Of a stretch of DNA of 64,000 bases, positions 17,381-25,372 are shown piece after piece. A program made the translations under genes and the position numbers. Source of the stretch: Kitasatospora sp. NBC_01287 (GTDB lineage Bacteria > Actinomycetota > Actinomycetes > Streptomycetales > Streptomycetaceae); NCBI RefSeq assembly GCF_026340565.1, contig NZ_JAPEPB010000001.1, positions 4,068,501-4,132,500 on the forward strand. Direction: 5' to 3'. Each line of letters opens with the position of its first letter. Within the stretch, counting starts at the first letter, position 1. A model generated the notes under the pieces. That model did not search any database. It saw nothing but the letters and a program-made list of their open reading frames with translations, and was not told the DNA's origin.

Positions 17381-17439
17381 GGGGAGCTGACGGGAGCTGA
17401 CGGGAGCTCGGAGAGCATCAGCGGGGAATCTCGGCCTAG

Positions 17440-17463
17440 ATATTACGAGAATCATCGTAATAT
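17440..17463. promoter_or_regulatory. 9-bp perfect inverted repeat before the flavin reductase gene
   Basis: ATATTACGA and TCGTAATAT flank a six-base centre (GAATCA). It lies 70 bases upstream of the reductase start in otherwise very G+C-rich DNA and is a likely operator for the ArsR-type protein encoded just before it, possibly overlapping the promoter. Confidence 0.6.
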
Positions 17464-17532
17464 GATGCTCAGCGCCCAGCCCGCTCAGCCCGCCATGCCC
17501 GCTCAGCCCGCCGCCCCGATCCGGGAGCCCCG

Positions 17533-18114
17533 ATGACCCTGCCGACCGACCGGCGCCAGCTCCTCTTCCTGCTCGCCGGCGGCCGCCCCGGCGGCAACAC
17601 CGAGGCCCTGGCCCGCCACGCCGCCGCCCACCTGCCCGAGGACGCCTCCACCACCTGGCTGCACCTCGACGACTCACCGCTGCCGGCGTTCCGCGACGAC
17701 CGCCACACGGACGGCGCCGCACGGACCCCGACCGGCGGCGAACTCGCCCTGCTGGAGGCCACCCTGGCCTGCACCGACCTGGTCATCGCCTCCCCGGTCT
17801 ACTGGGGCGGCCTGGCAGCCCCGGCCAAGCTCTACCTGGACCACGTGGTCGGCTGGGTACGGCTGCCGGGCGTCGACCTGCGCGCGCGGATGCGGGAGCG
17901 GACGCTCTGGGGCGTCGGCGTGCTCAACGGGCCGGGGCTGGCGGACGCGCAGCCGATGGTGGACATGCTGGAGAGCGCCGCCGACTACCTGGACATGCGC
18001 TTCGGCGGCGTCCTGCTGGGCAACGGCGACCGTCCGGGCGAGGTCCTGGCGGACGCGCCGGCGCTGGAGCGGGCCGAGCGGTTCTTCGCCGGGGCTTCGG
18101 CCGAGCCCGTGTGA
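17533..18114 (+). CDS. NAD(P)H-dependent flavin/quinone reductase (flavodoxin fold)
   Basis: A 193-residue protein of the NADPH-dependent FMN reductase family. The FMN phosphate loop is GGRPGGNTEALARHAA, followed by IASPVYWGGLAAPAKLYLDH, the second flavin-contact motif. Such enzymes reduce free flavin, quinones or azo compounds; the substrate cannot be told. It lies downstream of an ArsR-type regulator and an inverted repeat, suggesting inducible expression, and is convergent with the next regulator gene. Confidence 0.82.
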   Translation: MTLPTDRRQLLFLLAGGRPGGNTEALARHAAAHLPEDASTTWLHLDDSPLPAFRDDRHTDGAARTPTGGELALLEATLACTDLVIASPVYWGGLAAPAKLYLDHVVGWVRLPGVDLRARMRERTLWGVGVLNGPGLADAQPMVDMLESAADYLDMRFGGVLLGNGDRPGEVLADAPALERAERFFAGASAEPV

Positions 18115-18127
18115 ACGTCCGGCCCGC

Positions 18128-18718
18128 TCAACTCTCCTGCCGCTCCTGCGGGTCCGGCAGGACCGGGTAGTCGTCGAGCATCGGGTACAGGCCCACGGCG
18201 AACCCGTAGACCCGCTCGCCGGAGCGCGGCAGCCGGTCGAACTCGTGGATCACCTCGTCGATCCGCTGCCAGAACTCCGCCGCCCGCTCCTCGGACAGCC
18301 GCGCGTGCCGGATGAAGCCGCGCAACTGCCCCAGCTCGTAGGCCGCGTTCGACTCCTTGGCGGCCACCTCGAAGTCGTTGAAGTCCGGCGGCAGCGCGAC
18401 GCCGTCCGCCTGCCGGCCGAGGCCGACGTAGAACATCCGCGCGGCCCGCCCGTAGTAGCGCTCCTCGATCGCCCGCACCCGCCGGGTCCGCACCACGCGC
18501 AGCAGTCCGGCCCTGGCCAGGACGCCGACGTGGTGCGCGACGGTGCTCTTGGGGCGCTTGACCGCGCCGGCCAGCTCCGTCACGGTCGCGGCCCGCTCGT
18601 GCAGCAGGCCGAGCAGGGTCGTGCGCAGCGGGTCGCTGATCGCCCGCACCTGCTCCGCGGTGGTGAGTTCGAGGCGGTCCGCGAGTTCGTAGTCCGGGGT
18701 TGAGGGATTGCTCGACAT
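18128..18718 (-). CDS. ArsR-type winged-helix regulator
   Basis: A 196-residue regulator. LTTAEQVRAISDPLRTTLLGLL and TELAGAVKRPKSTVAHHVGVLARAGLL form the winged-helix DNA-binding domain. The rest is a helical sensor part with FNDFEVAAKESNAAYELGQL. It is divergent from a dienelactone-hydrolase-like gene, with CGAACGTTCG in between, so regulation of that gene is the likely job. Confidence 0.82.
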   Translation of the reverse strand: MSSNPSTPDYELADRLELTTAEQVRAISDPLRTTLLGLLHERAATVTELAGAVKRPKSTVAHHVGVLARAGLLRVVRTRRVRAIEERYYGRAARMFYVGLGRQADGVALPPDFNDFEVAAKESNAAYELGQLRGFIRHARLSEERAAEFWQRIDEVIHEFDRLPRSGERVYGFAVGLYPMLDDYPVLPDPQERQES

Positions 18719-18740
18719 GGTTCGAGTAATCTAGCATCGC

Positions 18741-18750
18741 CGAACGTTCG
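18741..18750. promoter_or_regulatory. 10-bp palindrome between ArsR-type gene and DLH gene
   Basis: CGAACGTTCG is a perfect dyad in the 74-bp divergent gap. GTTCGAGTAAT and GTTCGAAGTAT nearby form an imperfect direct repeat. It is a likely operator for the ArsR-type regulator. Confidence 0.45.
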
Positions 18751-18792
18751 AAGTATTTGGATCGTTTAGACGGAAGACGGGCAGGGCAGGCC

Positions 18793-19374
18793 ATGGCCGA
18801 GATCGTGCTGTACCACCACGCGCAGGGGCTGACCGAGGGCGTCGAGGCCTTCGCGGCCGTGCTGCGCGCGGCGGGTCACACCGTCCACACGCCCGACCTC
18901 TACGAGGGCCAGGTCTTCGCCACCCTGGAGGACGGCCTCGGCCACGCCAGGCGGACCGGGTTCGACACCCTGCTGGAGCGCGGCGTCGCGGCGACCGAGG
19001 GGCTCGGCGACGCGCTGGTCTACGCGGGCTTCTCGCTGGGCGTCATGCCGGCGCAGCAGTTGGCCCAGACCCGCGCCGGGGCCAGGGGCGCGCTGCTCTT
19101 CCACTCCTGCTTCCCCGTAGCGGAGTTCGGCGACGCCTGGCCGGCGGGCGTGCCCGTCCAGGTGCACGGGATGGACGCCGACCCGTTCTTCGCCGACGAC
19201 GGCGACCTCGACGCGGCGCGCGCCCTGGCCGACTCCACCGAGCACGCCGAGCTGTTCGTCTACCCGGGCAAGGAGCACCTGTTCGCCGACTCCTCGCTGC
19301 CCTCCTACGACCGCGACGCCACCGAGCTGCTCACCCGCCGGGTGCTCGACTTCCTGGGCGGCGCCGACAGCTGA
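18793..19374 (+). CDS. Dienelactone hydrolase family protein
   Basis: An alpha/beta-hydrolase of 193 residues. GFSLGVMPAQQLAQ is the nucleophile elbow region, but the usual catalytic Cys/Ser-X-Gly context reads G-F-S-L-G, so Ser is the likely nucleophile. HGMDADPFFADDGD and PGKEHLFADSSLPSYD supply the acid and histidine. The ATG at 18793 is preferred; a TTG at 18757 would extend the protein by 12 residues into the operator region. Divergent from the ArsR-type gene. The substrate is unknown. Confidence 0.82.
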   Translation: MAEIVLYHHAQGLTEGVEAFAAVLRAAGHTVHTPDLYEGQVFATLEDGLGHARRTGFDTLLERGVAATEGLGDALVYAGFSLGVMPAQQLAQTRAGARGALLFHSCFPVAEFGDAWPAGVPVQVHGMDADPFFADDGDLDAARALADSTEHAELFVYPGKEHLFADSSLPSYDRDATELLTRRVLDFLGGADS

Positions 19375-19503
19375 AATCGGCGGCCCTCACGCGGCTTCCG
19401 CCACGGGGGTGACCACAAAGGCACTGCCCGGCCACAGTGGGTCAGACCGGCCTGACGTGCCGTCAGTTCATCTGCGGCCGGGAGGTGCCCGCATGGCACG
19501 ACC

Positions 19504-19690
19504 ATGGGAAGCGGACCCATCGGCGGTGGAGCGTTCGAACACTACTTCGGGGCGGACTACCCACGAACACTGGCCGCTCGCGCACTGCTGAGCCGAGTCC
19601 TCGGCGAACTCCGGCTGTGGGAGGAGTCCGTGGAGCAGACCGAACTGGTGACGGCGGGCCGAAGGCGCGTGCTCGGCGGGAACCATCCCT
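19504..19690 (+). pseudogene. Relic of a TPR-repeat protein
   Basis: This frame reads FGADYPRTLAARALLSRVLG, then ELRLWEESVEQ, then RRRVLGGNHP, which is one complete tetratricopeptide unit of the kinesin-light-chain/NB-ARC-associated type (GADHPDTL...A...LG...EA...RVLG.NHP). Nothing before it looks like a start or further units. After it the frame runs antisense through a DUF397 gene without homology. I read it as a decayed fragment of a large TPR regulator, the class that often sits beside XRE/DUF397 genes. Confidence 0.5.
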
Positions 19691-19701
19691 GGCCGCCTTC
19701 G

Positions 19702-19914
19702 CTATGTCAACGCGCCGTGCTTGACACCGGCGAGGAAGGCGGCGAACGAGGCGGCGGGGAAGACGAGGGCGGGGCCGGCCGGGTCCTTGGAGTCGCGGAC
19801 GGGGAGGATGCCGGGGAGGCCGTCCGCGATCTCGACGCAGTTGTCCTGCCCTGTCGAGCTGTAGCTGGACTTGCGCCACGCGACAGCGCTCAGGTCAGGG
19901 GTGGCAGGTCCCAC
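19702..19914 (-). CDS. DUF397 protein
   Basis: A 70-residue actinomycete-specific small protein. VAWRKSSYSSTGQDNCVEIA and VRDSKDPAGPALVFPAASFAAFLAGVK are the two halves of DUF397. Its start overlaps the end of the XRE/DUF5753 gene, the standard pairing; in studied cases (such as the BldB/WhiJ-like pairs of Streptomyces) the small partner modulates the DNA-binding protein. A second copy of the pair lies at 37.1-38.1 kb. Confidence 0.88.
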   Translation of the reverse strand: MGPATPDLSAVAWRKSSYSSTGQDNCVEIADGLPGILPVRDSKDPAGPALVFPAASFAAFLAGVKHGALT

Positions 19915-20732
19915 GAGTACCGCTCCTCAATCACGTTCCGGATGAAGACCGCTGACATCTCCGGGGAGAGCGCGGCAGCCTGAATCCGATCGTAGATGAG
20001 GGTGAGTTGAGCAACATCGTCCGGCTTATCGAAGAACTGGCCGGTCTTCAGGCCCTCGGTGTACGCCGCTCTGGAACCGTCCGGCATCGTGAGCAGGCAC
20101 AACGAGCCGCCCAGGGCACTGAGGTCGAGGGCACCGAAAGGCACCACCTGCACCTCGACCCGGGGACGCGCGCCCAGCTTCAGCAGCCGGAGCAGCTGGA
20201 TGCGCATCACCTCGGGCCCGCCGACGTTCCGATAGAGAGCCGATTCGTCCAGGGTGAGGCGGTACCACGGCGGGTCCTCGCGCTCGAAGATCTCCTGGCG
20301 GCCCAGACGGATCGGAACCATTTCGGCCACGGGCGGCTCTCCAATTGCCTCCCCCGCGGCGAACATCGCCCGGATGTACCCCTCGACCTGCACCAGCCCC
20401 GGAATCACCAGGCCGTACTCCTGGATGATCCTGGCCTGCCCCTGTCGCAACAGGAACAGTTGTGCGTAGTTCCTGATCCTGCCGGCGCCGATGTGCGTCC
20501 AGAGATCAACCAGATCCCCCTCCGCGTCCAGCGCCGCGTCCAGCAGCATCACCAGCTCCCGCCCCGGCGGGTCCGTCGCCAGCTCGATCTGCGCGATCCG
20601 GTTGTGCGAGAGGAAGACCCTCGCCCCCAGCTCCTTCTGCGTCCACCCCTTCCGCTCGCGTCTCTTGCGCACCTGCGCCCCGAAGTACGCCTCCAGCGAG
20701 ACGGTGGGGTCCAGTTCCTTCGGCCCAGGCAT
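19890..20732 (-). CDS. XRE-family regulator with DUF5753 domain
   Basis: A 280-residue protein. The N-terminal HTH is FGAQVRKRRERKGWTQKELG followed by LSHNRIAQIELATDPP. The DUF5753 region starts near residue 90 with IQEYGLVIPGLVQVEGYIRAMF and contains RLTLDESALYRNVGG and LTLIYDRIQAAALSPE. The ATG at 20732 has GGGAG six bases upstream; an upstream in-frame start is not supported. It overlaps the DUF397 gene and is divergent from two small genes, of which the first has a relative beside the second XRE/DUF397 locus. Confidence 0.9.
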   Translation of the reverse strand: MPGPKELDPTVSLEAYFGAQVRKRRERKGWTQKELGARVFLSHNRIAQIELATDPPGRELVMLLDAALDAEGDLVDLWTHIGAGRIRNYAQLFLLRQGQARIIQEYGLVIPGLVQVEGYIRAMFAAGEAIGEPPVAEMVPIRLGRQEIFEREDPPWYRLTLDESALYRNVGGPEVMRIQLLRLLKLGARPRVEVQVVPFGALDLSALGGSLCLLTMPDGSRAAYTEGLKTGQFFDKPDDVAQLTLIYDRIQAAALSPEMSAVFIRNVIEERYSWDLPPLT

Positions 20733-20855
20733 CGCCACTCCCTGCTTCAGCCCGCCAAGATTGAACGCTTGCCCTCTGGCGAGCCTAACTCCGAAGCGCC
20801 ACGCTAGATGCACGGATCGTGAGATTCACCCCAGCGAGCGCACGGAGCGTCATAT

Positions 20856-21179
20856 ATGACTGACAATCAGATCGCTTCTCCCCCACCGCCCTTCATCGAG
20901 CGCGGCCTGCCCGAGTGCCAGTGCCCCGCCAACTGCGGTGGGCGTCCCGAAGCGATGCTCCGGATCCCGCCGACCTACCCCACCGTGCGCGACGACGGCC
21001 GCACCAAGCCGCCCGAGCAGCCCTACACCCCCACCCGGCGCGGCGAGCTGGTGTTCGACGTGCTCAACCAGCGGCACGGCGCGTTCATGGCCCGCACCCG
21101 GCAGACCGTCTACCTGCGCCCGGAGCGGGGCGGCACCGAGTGGGAGGTCGACGCGCAGTGGCTGGTGAAGCTGCCGTGA
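20856..21179 (+). CDS. Small hypothetical protein, YLRP-GG-EWE family
   Basis: 107 residues, no known function. The first third is Pro-rich with closely spaced cysteines (CQCPANC). The C-terminal half, GELVFDVLNQRHGAFM then TVYLRPERGGTEWEVDAQWL, is similar to the product at 36737-36997 (GELVHDAKHNLTGVY then TVYLRPVGGGIEWE). Both copies are divergent from an XRE/DUF5753 gene, so the family seems tied to these regulators. The stop overlaps the GTG of the next gene. Confidence 0.7.
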   Translation: MTDNQIASPPPPFIERGLPECQCPANCGGRPEAMLRIPPTYPTVRDDGRTKPPEQPYTPTRRGELVFDVLNQRHGAFMARTRQTVYLRPERGGTEWEVDAQWLVKLP

Positions 21180-21418
21180 ACTTCGCCGCCCACAACCAGG
21201 CGGTGGCCGCGCTCGACCGGTTGACCGACTCGCTCGACGCGGCGGGCGTCGACCTCGGCGAGCTCTCCAGCGGCTGGCGGATCACCCCGGCCGGCACCGT
21301 GCTGGTCCAGCTGCGCCCGTTGCACCCCACCGAGGTTCTCCAACTCGCCCACGCCATCCGCCCGCCCGGCCCGGCAGGCCCAGCAGGCACGCCCGGCCCG
21401 CCCGGCCCGGCAACCTGA
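21176..21418 (+). CDS. Small hypothetical protein with collagen-like tail
   Basis: 80 residues from a GTG that overlaps the previous stop (GTGA), so the two genes are co-translated. VNFAAHNQAVAALDRLTDSL looks helical. The last 15 residues follow a Gly-Pro-Ala/Gly-Thr-Pro pattern (GPAGPAGTPGPPGPAT) like a short collagen-type run, perhaps only low-complexity drift. No family is recognised. Confidence 0.6.
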   Translation: MNFAAHNQAVAALDRLTDSLDAAGVDLGELSSGWRITPAGTVLVQLRPLHPTEVLQLAHAIRPPGPAGPAGTPGPPGPAT

Positions 21419-21444
21419 GCCCCTCGCCCTCCCGGACACGGAAC

Positions 21445-21474
21445 AGGCCGGCACCCCGCGAGGGGTGCCGGCCT
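21445..21474. terminator. Bidirectional hairpin terminator
   Basis: AGGCCGGCACCCC pairs perfectly with GGGGTGCCGGCCT around the tetraloop GCGA (13-bp stem). It sits between two converging transcripts: the small-gene pair ending at 21418 and the MFS gene ending at 21494. Confidence 0.85.
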
Positions 21475-21493
21475 CCTGCGTGCGGGCGCCGAC

Positions 21494-23002
21494 TCAGGCG
21501 ACCAGCTCCGCCTCCGGCAGCGGCGCGGCGACGGGCTCCGGCGCGGTGGCGCCCCGCATGACCAGGCTGGCCACCAGGGCGGCGGCCAGGACACCGATCG
21601 CGCTGATCGTGAAGGTGGTCGACATCGCGCTGGTGAAGGCCTGCCGGGCAGCCTGCACCAGGGAGCCGCCGGCGTCGCCGTGGGCGACGGCCAGGGCGCC
21701 GGCGATCGACTGCCTGGCCTCGGCGGGGGCGCCGGACGGCATCCGGCTGGTGAAGCCGCTGGAGAGCAGCGAGCCCAGGATCGCGATGCCGAGCGCGGTG
21801 CCGGCCTGCTGGATGGTGTCGTTCAGGGCGGAACCGACGCCCGCCTGCTCCGCCGGGATGGTGCCCATCAGCGCGCCGACCGCGGCGGGCATCGCCAGAC
21901 CGGCGCCGAGGCCCAGCAGGCCGAGCGCGGTGGCGGGGACGGCGAAGCCGGTGCTGACCGTCACGGTGCTCAGCAGGGCGAAGGAGGCGGCCATCACGAG
22001 CATCCCGCCCAGCACCAGCAGGCGGTTGCCGATCTTCGCGGCGAGGGCAGCTCCGGAGAAGTTGCCGACCAGCGCGGCGACGGCCAGCGGCACGAAGGCC
22101 AGGCCCGCCTTGACGGGCGAGTAGCCGAGCACGAACTGCAGGTACTGGGTGAGCACCAGCAGCAGGCCGCCGTTGCCGACCTGCACCAGGGTGAGCGAGA
22201 GCGAGCCGCCGCTGAAGTCGCGGTGCTTGAAGAGGACCAGCGGCGCCATCGGCGCGGGGGTGGTGTTCTCCCAGACCACGAACCCGACCAGGGAGAGGAC
22301 CGCGACGGCCAGGGTGATCACCGGGACGCCGCCGAAGGCGCCGTGCTGCGGGATCCCGATGATCCACCAGATCAGGGCGGTCATGCCGACGGCGGAGAGC
22401 ACCGCGCCGAGCGGGTCCGGCTTCTGCCAGGCGCCCTTGGACTCCGGCATCAGGGTCAGGCCCGCCAGCACGGCCAGTGCGACGACCGGGACGTTGATGA
22501 AGAAGATCGCGTGCCAGGAGAAGTGGGCGATCAGCACGCCGCCGAGCACCGGGCTGCCGACCAGGCCGAGCATCGACACCGAGCTCCACGCCGCCATCGC
22601 CTTGCCGCGCTCCGCCTCGTCGAAGACGGTGATCAGGATCGACAGCGTCGAGGGCATGATCAGCGCTCCGCCGACGCCCATCACCACCCGCGCGGCGATC
22701 ACCTCGCCGGGATTCGCGCAGAAGCTCGCGGCCAGTGAGGCCGCTCCGAAGAGCAGCAGTCCGATGATCATCACCTTCCGGCGGCCGAACCGGTCACCGA
22801 GGCTGCCGGCGGTGAGCAGGAGTCCGGCGAAGACCAGGACGTAGGAGTCGAGGATCCACTGGGTGTCCTGGGCGCTCGCGCCGATGTCCCTGGTCATCGC
22901 GGGCACCGCGACGGTCAGCGCCATGCTGTCCACCACCAGGACCAGCGAGCTGAGGCACAGCACGATGAGGATCCACCAGCGGCGTGGGTTGCGGGTCTCC
23001 AT
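21494..23002 (-). CDS. MFS drug exporter, DHA2 (14-TM, EmrB/QacA) family
   Basis: A 502-residue proton-driven multidrug exporter with about 14 transmembrane helices. It carries the DHA2 features: motif A GDRFGRRKVMIIGLLLFG, motif C region GLVGSPVLGGVLIAHFSWHAIF, and the late motif TIPAEQAGVGSALNDTIQQ. It starts at the ATG at 23002 (METRNPRRWW). It is divergent from a TetR gene, with three 15-bp repeats in the 126-bp gap, so it is almost certainly repressed by that TetR and induced by a toxic ligand. Confidence 0.92.
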   Translation of the reverse strand: METRNPRRWWILIVLCLSSLVLVVDSMALTVAVPAMTRDIGASAQDTQWILDSYVLVFAGLLLTAGSLGDRFGRRKVMIIGLLLFGAASLAASFCANPGEVIAARVVMGVGGALIMPSTLSILITVFDEAERGKAMAAWSSVSMLGLVGSPVLGGVLIAHFSWHAIFFINVPVVALAVLAGLTLMPESKGAWQKPDPLGAVLSAVGMTALIWWIIGIPQHGAFGGVPVITLAVAVLSLVGFVVWENTTPAPMAPLVLFKHRDFSGGSLSLTLVQVGNGGLLLVLTQYLQFVLGYSPVKAGLAFVPLAVAALVGNFSGAALAAKIGNRLLVLGGMLVMAASFALLSTVTVSTGFAVPATALGLLGLGAGLAMPAAVGALMGTIPAEQAGVGSALNDTIQQAGTALGIAILGSLLSSGFTSRMPSGAPAEARQSIAGALAVAHGDAGGSLVQAARQAFTSAMSTTFTISAIGVLAAALVASLVMRGATAPEPVAAPLPEAELVA

Positions 23003-23042
23003 GAGGTTCGTCCTTCCGAGCTGCGCACGTCGTTCCTTCGTT

Positions 23043-23115
23043 GCGAACAATGTACGCATCAGCGCACGGTGTGCGCAACCCTCCATTCCTGTACGCTGAT
23101 GCGAACGGTGTACGC
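23043..23115. promoter_or_regulatory. Three copies of a 15-bp TetR-type operator
   Basis: GCGAACAATGTACGC (23043-23057), GCGCACGGTGTGCGC (23062-23076) and GCGAACGGTGTACGC (23101-23115) all fit the dyad GCGNACNNNGTNCGC. They lie in the gap between the divergent DHA2 exporter and TetR genes. Copy two has the best symmetry; copy three lies 13 bases before the tetR start and would give autorepression. Confidence 0.75.
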
Positions 23116-23128
23116 AAGGAGGAGTGCC

Positions 23129-23872
23129 ATGGCCGCCAAGGCGCAGCAACAGAACGAGAACCCGATCCCCTCCGTCTGGGCCCGACAGCAGCGCGAGGCG
23201 GACCAGCCCGCGCTCAGCCGGAGCGCGATCGTCCGCGAGGCGATCGTCATGCTGGACGCCGACGGCACCGAGGCGCTCAGCATGCGCAAGCTCGGCGCCC
23301 GGCTCAACGCCGGGGCGACCTCGCTCTACCGGCACGTCGCCACCAAGGACGAGCTGATGGAGCTCGCGGTGGACGAGGTCTTCGGCGAGATGGCCGTGCC
23401 GCCGGCCGACGGCCCGAACTGGCGCGCCGCCGCGATAGAGGCGGCCCAGGCCTTCCGTGCGACGGCCCTGCGCCACCCGTGGCTGGCCTCGGTGCTCGGG
23501 CAGGCGGGCCTGGCCTACCTGGGCCCCAACCTGATGTCCTACTCGGAGCGGCTGGCCGCCCTGTTCACGGCCGCCGGCTTCCCGGAGCCGGACCGGGCGA
23601 TCGACACCGTGCTCTCCTACGTCATCGGCATGAGCACCACGGAGGCGGCCTGGCTCACCACGGTCGCCCGCTCGGGTGAGACCGAGGCCGCCTTCATCGC
23701 CCGCCTGATGCCCGCCGCCCGGCAGGCCGCCGCCGACCACGACCACCTGGTCGACTCCTACGGCGCCAGTGCGGCCACCACGGAGATCGATCCGGTCGGG
23801 ATCCGGAACAGCAAGTTCGGCTACGGCCTGGAGGTGGTGCTCGACGGCCTGGCGCTGCGGCTGCCGCGCTGA
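23129..23872 (+). CDS. TetR-family regulator
   Basis: A 247-residue repressor. An unstructured N-terminal arm of about 25 residues leads to the HTH: SRSAIVREAIVMLDADGTEALSMRKLG then ATSLYRHVATKDELMELAVD. The C-terminal domain is of the tetracycline-repressor-like class (AFRATALRHPWLASVLG). GGAGGAG sits six bases before the ATG at 23129; upstream in-frame starts would run through its own operators and are rejected. Divergent from the DHA2 exporter it presumably controls. Confidence 0.9.
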   Translation: MAAKAQQQNENPIPSVWARQQREADQPALSRSAIVREAIVMLDADGTEALSMRKLGARLNAGATSLYRHVATKDELMELAVDEVFGEMAVPPADGPNWRAAAIEAAQAFRATALRHPWLASVLGQAGLAYLGPNLMSYSERLAALFTAAGFPEPDRAIDTVLSYVIGMSTTEAAWLTTVARSGETEAAFIARLMPAARQAAADHDHLVDSYGASAATTEIDPVGIRNSKFGYGLEVVLDGLALRLPR

Positions 23873-23891
23873 CCGCCGCCGTGGCACGTAG

Positions 23892-23924
23892 CTACGGAAC
23901 TACGGAACTACGGAACTACGGAAC
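23892..23924. repeat. 8-bp x4 tandem repeat carrying the MFS stop codon
   Basis: Four copies of an eight-base unit (CTACGGAA on the plus strand). On the minus strand each copy supplies TAG, first as the real stop of the MFS gene at 23916-23918, then at 8-base steps, covering all three frames. Confidence 0.85.
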
Positions 23925-25253
23925 CGCTTCCGGGGCCACGGCGGCACCGGCCCCGCCGTCCTGCCCCGGCGACCCCGCCCCCGCCCGCCCCGCCGTCGGC
24001 CAGAGCGCGCCCACCGCGTACGCCCCGCCGGCCAGCACCAGCAGCGCCGAGCCGGTCAACACCGTGTCGTAGCCGCCCAGGTGCAGCCCGCCCACCTCGC
24101 CGTGGAAGCCGCGCAGCGCGGTGCTCGCCAGCCAGCCGGCCAGCGCCATGCCGAGCACGTTGGCGACCTGCTGCACCGGGTTGATCACCGAGAAGACCCG
24201 GCCGAGGTACTCCTTCGGCGTCGCCTCGATCAGCAGCGGCGCGAAGCCCGCGTTCACCACGGCGAGCGCCACGCCCAGCACCGCCAGCAGTCCCAGCGCG
24301 GGCCAGAACGCGCCCAACCGCGCGTAGCCGAGCAGCAGCGCCCCCATCGCCACCAGGGCGAGCGGGAGGGCCCGCCGGGTGCCGAGGCGGCTCTGCAGCG
24401 GGGTGGCCAGCACCGCGCCGAGCAGCGTGCCGAGGCCGAGCGCCGTCTCCAGGGTGCCGAACCACTTGACGTCGCTGTGCAGGTTGACCTGGAGGAAGAA
24501 GACGTTGACGGTGTTCAGCGCGCCGATCCCGACCGAGATCAGCGCGATCACCTGGAGCAGCGCCCGGACGACCTGGTTGCCGAGCGCCAGCCGCAGGCCC
24601 TCGCGGAGTTCGGCCGGCACGCTCGCACGGGCGTCCGACTCGCGCGTGGTCCGCCGCTCCGTCCGCACGGCGCCGACCAGCAGGTAGGAGCCGACGTAGG
24701 AGAGCGCGTTGAGGACCAGCGCCCACTGCACGCCGGCGGTGAAGAGCAGCGGCGCGGCCAGCGGCGGCCCGACGATCCCGGCGATCGCCTGGGTCGACTG
24801 CCCGATCCCGGCGGCCTTGGTCCGCAGCTCGGCGGGCACCACCTCGCCGATGATGGCGAACCGGGCCGGGTTGAAGTACTGCGAGACCGCCGCGTTGAGG
24901 AAGACCGCGAGGTAGACGGCGGCGACGGTCACCCCGGTGGGCAGCGTCCCCTTCGGCAGGAAGGCGAGCACCGAGACGGCCCCGATCAGCACCGCCCGGA
25001 TCAGGTCGCTGCCCAGCATGGTGCGCCGGTGGTCCCACCGGTCCACGAGCACCCCGGCGATCGGGGCCACCAGCAGGGTGGCGACCGCGACCGTCACCAG
25101 CAGGCCGGAGACGGCGAGCGGGGCGAGCGCGCCGCCCCTGAGCAGCTCGGTGCCGACCCAGAGGGTCAGTGTGGTGTCGAAGACGTAGTCACCGGTCTGG
25201 GAGACGGACTGGCCGGCCCAGAGCAGGGTGAAGTCGCGGTTGATGAGACGCAC
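23916..25253 (-). CDS. MFS transporter (12-TM, MdfA/enterobactin-exporter-like)
   Basis: A 445-residue membrane protein starting INRDFTLLWAGQSVSQTGDY, typical of the MFS_3/EntS-like exporters. GVLVDRWDHRRTMLGSDL is motif A and GPPLAAPLLFTAGVQWALVLNAL the mid-region. The GTG at 25253 has AGGATG nearby; the long upstream extension of the frame is Arg-rich and lies antisense over the next gene's promoter, so it is rejected. The C-terminus is Gly/Ala-rich, and the stop lies in an 8-bp tandem repeat. ACGAACGTTCGT at 25270-25281 is a perfect dyad just before the start, a likely operator. The substrate is unknown. Confidence 0.88.
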   Translation of the reverse strand: MRLINRDFTLLWAGQSVSQTGDYVFDTTLTLWVGTELLRGGALAPLAVSGLLVTVAVATLLVAPIAGVLVDRWDHRRTMLGSDLIRAVLIGAVSVLAFLPKGTLPTGVTVAAVYLAVFLNAAVSQYFNPARFAIIGEVVPAELRTKAAGIGQSTQAIAGIVGPPLAAPLLFTAGVQWALVLNALSYVGSYLLVGAVRTERRTTRESDARASVPAELREGLRLALGNQVVRALLQVIALISVGIGALNTVNVFFLQVNLHSDVKWFGTLETALGLGTLLGAVLATPLQSRLGTRRALPLALVAMGALLLGYARLGAFWPALGLLAVLGVALAVVNAGFAPLLIEATPKEYLGRVFSVINPVQQVANVLGMALAGWLASTALRGFHGEVGGLHLGGYDTVLTGSALLVLAGGAYAVGALWPTAGRAGAGSPGQDGGAGAAVAPEAVP

Positions 25254-25269
25254 AGCCGAACATCCTGAC

Positions 25270-25281
25270 ACGAACGTTCGT
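25270..25281. promoter_or_regulatory. 12-bp palindrome before MFS gene
   Basis: ACGAACGTTCGT is a perfect dyad 17 bases upstream of the GTG start. Its core CGAACGTTCG is identical to the dyad at 18741-18750 before the ArsR-type gene, so either the sites share a regulator or this is chance. Confidence 0.4.
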
Positions 25282-25372
25282 TCGCAACCAGGGCACGAGA
25301 GGCATGACTTGTGAGGCGTCTGGGAATGACGTTGTGCGCATGACATGCCGTCAACTCCCGAGAGGTCCCCAC

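Noticed and set aside
21368..21415. Collagen-like protein
   Set aside because: Only about five Gly-x-y triplets at the end of an 80-residue protein; too short to form a triple helix.
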